From Amycolatopsis circi (GTDB taxonomy: Bacteria > Actinomycetota > Actinomycetes > Mycobacteriales > Pseudonocardiaceae), in NCBI RefSeq assembly GCF_003385235.1, contig NZ_PQIA01000010.1, forward strand, positions 1 to 64,000: DNA of 64,000 nt, in the 5' to 3' direction. Within the stretch, counting starts at the first letter, position 1. Each line of letters opens with the position of its first letter. The notes under the pieces were generated by a model. It was not told where the DNA came from. It did no database searches and saw only the letters and a program-made list of their open reading frames with translations. Positions 58,826 through 64,000 of the stretch are shown here, one piece after another. Position numbers and translations under genes: made by a program.

Positions 58826-59908
58826 TCAGTCCCCGATCCGGATCAGCGAGCGAGCGCCCTGCCCTTGCCGCATCCGGTCGAACGCCTCACCCACCTCGTC
58901 GAGCGAAATCCGGTGCGTCACCAAGGTTTCCAGATTGAGCGCACCTGAACGGACCTCGTCGGCCAGCACCGGGATGTCGACGTCCGGGTCGGAAGCGCCG
59001 TAGACGGTGCTGGTGAGCGTGCGGGCGAAGTGGAAGATCTCCAGCGGGTTCAGCACGACCTGCTGGTCCTTCCGCCCGACGCCGACCACCGTGCAATGCC
59101 CGCCGCGGCGCACCGAACTCCACGCGGCACGGATCGTCGTCGCCGCGCCGACGCATTCGAACGCATAGTCCGCACCACGACCCTCGGTCAGCGCGCGCAC
59201 CTGCTTGGCGAGTTTGTCGTCGCTCACCAGGAAATCCGTCGCTCCGGCCGCGCGGGCGAGCGCCTCCTTCTCCGGCGAAAGATCGGCGGCGATGATCTGT
59301 CCGGCACCCGCGAGCTTCGCCCCGAGCACCACGCACAACCCGATCCCGCCGAGCCCGAGCACGAGCACGCTCTGTCCTTTTCGGACCTTCGCGGTGTTGC
59401 GCACCGCGCCGACGCCGGTGAGCACCGCGCAGCCCATCAACGCGGCCAGATCGAGCGGCACCCCGTCCGGCAGCGGCACGACGGACCGCCCGGGCAGCAC
59501 GGTTTCCTCGGCGAATCCGCCGACGCCGAGCACGACGTTGAGCTGCCCGCCGTCCAGTTCTCCGCGCGGCAACGTGGTGACGCCCTCGATCGCCGAGCAC
59601 AACCAGGGCTCTCCGGCCAGGCAGAACCAGCATTCCCGGCAGGCGGCGGCCCAGTTGAGCACCACCCGGTCCCCCGGCTTCACGTGCGCGACTTCGCCGC
59701 CGACCTCCGCGACCACGCCGGACGCCTCGTGTCCCGGCACGAACGGGTACTGCGGGCGCAGCGTTCCGTCCACCATGGACAGATCGGAATGGCACACCCC
59801 GGCGGCGGCGATCCGCACCCGGACGTCCTCCGGCCCGACCGGCGGCAGCACGATGTCGCAGACCTCCGGACGACCGCCCTGCTCGCGCACGACCACGGCT
59901 TTGACCAC
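58826..59908 (-). CDS. Zinc-dependent alcohol dehydrogenase (MDR superfamily)
   Basis: A 360-residue enzyme. Catalytic zinc ligands: Cys in AAAGVCHSDLSM near residue 37 and His in VPGHEASG near 60. Structural zinc: CRECWFCLAGEPWLC near 90-104. NAD-binding LGLGGIGLCVVLGAKLAG near 185. The layout matches class III-like or NDMA-type bacterial alcohol dehydrogenases. GTG 59908 has AAGGAG upstream. It follows the aldehyde dehydrogenase gene by 23 bases, so the pair would oxidise an alcohol to an acid in two steps. Confidence 0.92.
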   Translation of the reverse strand: MVKAVVVREQGGRPEVCDIVLPPVGPEDVRVRIAAAGVCHSDLSMVDGTLRPQYPFVPGHEASGVVAEVGGEVAHVKPGDRVVLNWAAACRECWFCLAGEPWLCSAIEGVTTLPRGELDGGQLNVVLGVGGFAEETVLPGRSVVPLPDGVPLDLAALMGCAVLTGVGAVRNTAKVRKGQSVLVLGLGGIGLCVVLGAKLAGAGQIIAADLSPEKEALARAAGATDFLVSDDKLAKQVRALTEGRGADYAFECVGAATTIRAAWSSVRRGGHCTVVGVGRKDQQVVLNPLEIFHFARTLTSTVYGASDPDVDIPVLADEVRSGALNLETLVTHRISLDEVGEAFDRMRQGQGARSLIRIGD

Positions 59909-59931
59909 GGTGTCTTCTCCTTCGGGTCGCG

Positions 59932-61344
59932 CTAGAGCTGGATGGATTTGAGTTCGGTGAACTCGTCGAGCGCGGCGCGGCCCATTTCGCGGCCGAGACC
60001 GGACTGCTTGTAGCCGCCGAACGGGGCCAGCGGGTTGAAAGCCCCGCCGTTGACGTCGATCTGCCCGGTCCGGACCTTGCGCGCGAAGGCCAGCGCGCGG
60101 TCCTGGTCGGCGGACCACACCGCGCCGTGCAGGCCGTAGCGGGAGTTGTTCGCGATCCGGAGCGCGTCTTCCTCGTCGTCGAACGGGATGATCGACAGCA
60201 CCGGGCCGAAGATCTCCTCCTGCGCGATCGTCGAATCCGGATCCACGTTCGCGAAAACTGTCGGTGCGACGAAGTACCCTGTGTCGGCAGGAGCTTCGAT
60301 GCCACCCGTCACGAGAGTCGCGCCCTCCGCGATGCCCTTCTCGATGTAGCCGCGCACCCGGTCGCGCTGCGCCGCGGAGACAAGCGGGCCGAGTTTCGTC
60401 TTGGGGTCCAACGGATCGCCCGTTGTGAACCCTTCGGCGAACGTCTTCGCGAGCGCCACCGCCTCGTCGTGCTTCTCGCGCGGGACGAGCATGCGCGTCC
60501 AGGCCGTGCAGGTCTGGCCGCCGTTGAGGAACGCGTTGGAGACGCCGACTTTGACCGCCGTCGCCAGGTCCGCGTCGTCGAGGATCACGTTGGCGGACTT
60601 GCCGCCCAGCTCCAGCGTGACGCGCTTGACCGTGCGTGCCGCCAGCTCCGCCACCCGGGTGCCAGCGCGCACCGAACCGGTGAACGACACGACGTCGACC
60701 TCCGGATGCGTCGCCAGCGCCTCGCCGACCGCCGGCCCGTATCCGGTGACCAGATTGACCACCCCAGGCGGAAAACCAGCCTCGTGGACGGCGTCGAACA
60801 GCTGGTACGCGCTCAACGGCGCGACCTCGCTCGGCTTCACCACGACCGTGCAGCCCGCCGCCAGCGCCGGGGCGATCTTGCAGGTGATCTGGTGCAGCGG
60901 GTAATTCCACGGCGTGATCGCCGCGACCACGCCCGCCGGTTCGCGCACGATCAGCGAGTTGCCGACCTTCTCCTCCGGCTCGTCCTGGCCGAGCAGATCG
61001 ACGTACGTCCGCACGTCGGTCTGCGGCAGCGCGGCCTGGATCCGGGTCGCGATCCGCAACGGGGTGCCGACGTCCTTCGCGATCGTCTCGCCGATCTCGT
61101 CGGCTCGTTTCGCCAGCCCGTCGAGGAGTTTGCGCAACAGCTCCGCGCGTTCCGCCCTCGCGGTCGCGGCCCACGCGGGAAACGCCTCGCGCGCCGCCCG
61201 GACCGCGCGGTCGACGTCGGCGGCCGTGCCCTCCGGGATGTGCGCCTGGACCTGCTCGGTGGCCGGATTTTCCACCGGGATCGCGGCTTCGGAGTCCGAG
61301 CGGACCCATTCGCCGCCGATGTACAGCACGTCGCGCTCAGCCAC
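59932..61344 (-). CDS. Aldehyde dehydrogenase (NAD(P)+ family)
   Basis: A 470-residue aldehyde dehydrogenase. Asn147 in ITPWNYPL, Lys170 in [10 protein letters not shown], Glu245 in [11 protein letters not shown] and catalytic Cys279 in [11 protein letters not shown] are present; [13 protein letters not shown] closes the fold. GTG start with GGAGGAG. Upstream lie a ten-base palindrome and a GntR gene reading the same way. Substrate unknown; the neighbouring alcohol dehydrogenase suggests an alcohol-derived aldehyde. Confidence 0.93.
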   Translation of the reverse strand: MAERDVLYIGGEWVRSDSEAAIPVENPATEQVQAHIPEGTAADVDRAVRAAREAFPAWAATARAERAELLRKLLDGLAKRADEIGETIAKDVGTPLRIATRIQAALPQTDVRTYVDLLGQDEPEEKVGNSLIVREPAGVVAAITPWNYPLHQITCKIAPALAAGCTVVVKPSEVAPLSAYQLFDAVHEAGFPPGVVNLVTGYGPAVGEALATHPEVDVVSFTGSVRAGTRVAELAARTVKRVTLELGGKSANVILDDADLATAVKVGVSNAFLNGGQTCTAWTRMLVPREKHDEAVALAKTFAEGFTTGDPLDPKTKLGPLVSAAQRDRVRGYIEKGIAEGATLVTGGIEAPADTGYFVAPTVFANVDPDSTIAQEEIFGPVLSIIPFDDEEDALRIANNSRYGLHGAVWSADQDRALAFARKVRTGQIDVNGGAFNPLAPFGGYKQSGLGREMGRAALDEFTELKSIQL

Positions 61345-61383
61345 CGAGTCTCCTCCGACCTAGGTTCTCGCCTTCTCGCCGGA

Positions 61384-61393
61384 TTCTATAGAA
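61384..61393. promoter_or_regulatory. GntR operator candidate upstream of the aldehyde dehydrogenase
   Basis: TTCTATAGAA, a perfect ten-base AT-rich palindrome 40-49 bases before the dehydrogenase start, between it and the GntR gene. Confidence 0.5.
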
Positions 61394-61407
61394 AACGCTC
61401 CCGCTGT

Positions 61408-62112
61408 CTAGTGCGCTGCCAGGACGCCCTGGGCCGCAAGGAAGTCGACCAGCAGGTCCCCCGCCTCGCGGATGTGCGCCGCCATCGCCTCCCGCGCCGC
61501 GTCCGGCTTGCGCTCGTTCAACGCGGCGAGCACCCGATCGTGGTCGTCGCGGGCGAGGAGCGGCCAACCGGGAATGTCCGCATACGCCGAGAAGGGCACG
61601 TACCTGAGCGTCAACGACAGCATCCAAGTGAACTTGGGCGCGGCGGCAGCGTGATTGACCATGCGATGCAACGCGAAGTCGGCCCGCTCGGTCGCGTCGA
61701 GGTCGCCGTCGCGGACCGTCTTCTCGATCTCGCGTTGAAGATCGTCCAACCGCGCCAGCCCCGCCGGATCGAAGGCCTCCGCCGCCCGCGCGGCCAGCTC
61801 GCCGGAGACGTAGGCCTGCATCGCGTAGACGTCCACGACGTCCCGGCGCGTCACCGGGATCACCCGGAATCCGCGCCCTGGACGGAAATCCACCATGCCC
61901 TCGCCCGCGAGCGCCATCAACGCCTCGCGGACCGGGGTGGCGCTGACGCCGAGCCGCTCCGCCAGATGCTCCGTGCGCAGCCGCTCGCCGCCGCGGACCG
62001 CACCGGTCATGATCAGATCGCGCACCTGCTTCGCGACCCGCGGACTCAGCCGTTCGCGCGCTTCTCCCGCCACCGTCACGAAAACTCCCCGCGAGCGTCG
62101 ATTTCCCGCCAT
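61408..62112 (-). CDS. GntR-family regulator, FCD (FadR) type
   Basis: A 234-residue regulator (223 if GTG 62079 is used; both starts have acceptable ribosome sites, AAAGG and GGGGAG). HTH: LSPRVAKQVRDLIMTGAV then LRTEHLAERLGVSATPVREAL (residues 23-65). The FCD domain has metal-ligand candidates in ERADFALHRMVNHAA and HDRVLAAL and AAMAAHIREAG (Asp/His-His-His pattern). It precedes ALDH and ADH genes and probably represses them until its organic-acid ligand appears. Confidence 0.9.
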   Translation of the reverse strand: MAGNRRSRGVFVTVAGEARERLSPRVAKQVRDLIMTGAVRGGERLRTEHLAERLGVSATPVREALMALAGEGMVDFRPGRGFRVIPVTRRDVVDVYAMQAYVSGELAARAAEAFDPAGLARLDDLQREIEKTVRDGDLDATERADFALHRMVNHAAAAPKFTWMLSLTLRYVPFSAYADIPGWPLLARDDHDRVLAALNERKPDAAREAMAAHIREAGDLLVDFLAAQGVLAAH

Positions 62113-62261
62113 CGTAGCCTTTCTTCGCCAATGTGACCCCCGTCACTTTTTGCTGATTCGAGAACCTGCGGCAGGGGTCGCTTCGACTATCCGGACGAAC
62201 CCCATGCACCGGGGTGAACCGCACGGTGTCCTCAATGGACACGTCGAGGGAGGGAAACGGA

Positions 62262-62738
62262 ATGTCAGTGAAGTCTTCGGTTCTGCGCCACAGCCGCCTG
62301 GTCGTCGGAGCGGCAGCCGCCGCGGCCGTCATCGCAGGCGGAACGATCGGAGTCGCCGCCGCGGCTACCGGCGAGCACCCGGCGGCCCCCGTCGCCGCAA
62401 CCGCTTTGGCCGCTGCCCAGCCGCCTGCCGCCGAGCAGCCGCCCGAGGGCGCCCGGGCGATCGTGAAGGTCGACCCCAACCCGGCCGCACCCGGCGGAGA
62501 GATCACGATCACCGGCAACTGCGGCGGAGGCAAGGGCCTGAAGAAGGTGATCGGCGGCTTCCCGGGGCACCAGATCCTCAAGGACGTCAAGATCGTCGAC
62601 GCGAACCCGGAAGCCTTCAAGGCAACGGCAAAACTCACCACGAAGGTCGGCAACGGCGTCGGCCCCGTGATGGTCGACTGCGACGGGGAAGCAGGCGTCA
62701 CCCTGCTGGTGACCCACACTCCCCCGGCGGGTGAGTAA
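62262..62738 (+). CDS. Secreted small protein with Ig-like fold
   Basis: A 158-residue exported protein. Residues 1-40 form a signal peptide (SRLVVGAAAAAAVIAGGTIGVAAAATG). After an Ala/Pro linker, residues 75-158 read as one beta-sandwich: VDPNPAAPGGEITITGNCGG, FKATAKLTTKVGN, VMVDCDGEAGVTLLVTH, with two Cys able to form a disulfide. ATG 62262 follows GGGAGGG. Function unknown. Confidence 0.85.
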   Translation: MSVKSSVLRHSRLVVGAAAAAAVIAGGTIGVAAAATGEHPAAPVAATALAAAQPPAAEQPPEGARAIVKVDPNPAAPGGEITITGNCGGGKGLKKVIGGFPGHQILKDVKIVDANPEAFKATAKLTTKVGNGVGPVMVDCDGEAGVTLLVTHTPPAGE

Positions 62739-62789
62739 CGATGACAGGGAAATTCCGCGGCACAAGGGTGACTCGGCTCGGCACTGACT

Positions 62790-62826
62790 GATTCGGCCAG
62801 AGCCCAACGCTGGCTCTAGCCGAATC
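62790..62826. terminator. Hairpin after the secreted-protein gene
   Basis: GATTCGGC-CAGAGCC and GGCTCTAGCCGAATC pair with one mismatch around CAACGCT, 52 bases past the stop. Confidence 0.7.
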
Positions 62827-64000
62827 GGCCCGACTCATGGCCGAGCAGATCACGCACCCCGTGTTGCGAGGGATGACCATCCGGCCGGGCACCCAGCCCG
62901 GCCGGATGGCGCCGCCTGAGCAGAGTCCCCGCGAACCGCCCCCAGCACGGCCCGACTGCCGCCGGACGAGCCGATCGCCCCGTCACACGGGTGCTTCCAA
63001 CTCGGCTGGGAGACAGCCTCGCCGGGAGGGTCACTGCCTGACGCTGGCCGTGCCCGATCGCCCTGCCACGCGGGTGATCGGGCACGGCTAGGGCACAGCG
63101 CCGCCGTGTGGATCGCTGCCTGGCGCTGGCCTGCCCGGCCACATCAACGACCGAGCAATCAGGTGCTCGGCGCATCCGTCCGAAAGGAGACCCAGTCGGC
63201 CGAACAGACCGCCCCGCCAATGCGGATGATCACCAACTCGGTTCAGCGGAATCCCACGGGCAGCCGCGCCTTCAGGTGACCGGCCAGTCCTCGATGCTGG
63301 CCAGTCCCGTCCCACTGCCCGATGCGCTTGTGCCGCGAGATGGACGCCACCCACCTCGCCACACAGCAGGCAAGTGACCAGCCAGTCCTCCGAGCTGGCC
63401 AGTCACGCCTCGCTGCCCGATGCGAATCCACGGAGAGATCGACGCCTCCACCTCGCCACGCAACAGCCAGACCGGCCCCCGGGCTGACCGTCATACCCCG
63501 CCGCCTAAGGCGAATGCACCGCGAGATCGACGCGACCCACTTCGCCACCCAGCAAACAAGTGACCGGCCCCCAGACCGGACAGTCACACCACGCCACCCG
63601 TCACGAGCGCGCCGCGAGATCGACGCGACCCACCCCGCCACACAGCAGGCAGGCGACCGGCCCATCCTCCAGACCGGCCATCCCCCAAGCTGGCCAGCCA
63701 CGCCCCGCCGCCGATGCGAATCCACCGAGGGACGGACGCCACCCACCTCGCGGCACAGCAGGCAGGCCAATCTCCCAAGCTGGCCAGTCACGCCCGCTGC
63801 CGATGCGAATCCACGGAGAGACGGACACCACCCACCTCGCTCGCGGCACAGCAGGCAGGCGACTGGCCAGTCCAACCCCTGCCCGATGTAAGCGCGCCGC
63901 GAGGCCGCACCCCACCACCTCGTCGCGCGCCAGCTCACCCACCCCCGCCAGGGTGGAAAATCTCGGGCGCGCCAGATCGAATTCCCTGCTGTGAGGCGAT
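62827..64000. other. Gene-free end of the window
   Basis: Nearly 1.2 kb without a supported gene. Long frames on both strands arise from the degenerate repeats at 63320-63925 and from GC bias; no ribosome site or family motif is seen. Confidence 0.5.
63320..63925. repeat. Degenerate tandem array, about seven units of 85-110 bp
   Basis: Units start near 63320, 63418, 63511, 63604, 63713, 63802 and 63885. Each has GATGCGAATCCAC- or GAGCGCGCCGCGAG-like opening, then GACGCCACCCACCTCGCCAC, then ACAGCAGGCAGG and CTGGCCAGTCACGCC. Divergence is high, so this is an old or rapidly changing array. Confidence 0.75.

Noticed and set aside
63320-63925. CRISPR array
   Set aside because: Units are 85-110 bases and degenerate throughout, with no short exact repeat separated by unique spacers and no cas genes.
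63243-63938. 231-codon minus-strand frame rich in Cys, Trp and Gly
   Set aside because: Follows the degenerate tandem array; open frames exist in several registers on both strands and none has a ribosome site.

Overview
The window is very GC-rich (nearly all third codon positions are G or C), has short intergenic gaps, many GTG starts and many 4-bp ATGA/GTGA overlaps. Together with PucR, TrmB-like, WYL and MmyB-type regulators, a GlgE (maltosyltransferase) operon, an F420-type LLM oxidoreductase and a DUF3040 membrane protein, this points to a filamentous actinomycete of the Pseudonocardiales. Several palindromic intergenic repeats resemble those I associate with Amycolatopsis; the genus is an inference. 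No rRNA, tRNA, CRISPR array, integrase or transposase was recognised; this looks like ordinary chromosomal accessory and metabolic sequence.

Layout. 0-4 kb: a cut-off proline-rich gene, a small acidic protein, a prolyl-aminopeptidase-like hydrolase, and an SDR downstream of an MmyB-type regulator. 4.2-12.7 kb: a seven-gene minus-strand operon (NCS1 permease, hydantoinase A-like ATPase-fold protein, two DUF917 proteins, an SDR lacking its catalytic lysine, a third diverged DUF917 protein, PucR regulator), probably for uptake and breakdown of a hydantoin- or purine-like ring compound. 12.8-15 kb: a paired fluoride channel (two CrcB) with a structured leader, then TetR plus enoyl-CoA hydratase/isomerase. 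15-23.6 kb: repeats, a stand-alone glycogen-binding (isoamylase early-set) protein whose 3' end is tandemly duplicated, a secreted alginate-lyase-like protein, a sugar-acid pair (IlvD/Edd dehydratase plus FAH-family protein), YggT, a broken DUF4097 gene, an acyltransferase and a perfect 21-copy heptamer repeat. 23.8-34 kb: isochorismatase-like hydrolase, divergent MarR/SDR pair, HtrA-like protease, GH16 glucanase, and a large secreted sedolisin-like protease divergent from a TrmB-type regulator.

34.2-53.8 kb is a nearly uninterrupted alpha-glucan/trehalose island. glgE-treS-mak-glgB converts trehalose through maltose and maltose-1-phosphate into branched glucan. treX-treY-treZ (overlapping stop/start codons) converts glucan to trehalose. 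A second glgX debranching enzyme, malQ and a WYL regulator complete it, so both directions of the glucan-trehalose cycle are encoded side by side.

54-64 kb: an LLM oxidoreductase behind a KstR-like box, DUF3040, an Lrp/AsnC regulator divergent from an AceE-like thiamine-diphosphate enzyme, a GntR-ALDH-ADH group, a secreted Ig-like small protein, and a final 1.2 kb without genes that carries a degenerate tandem array.
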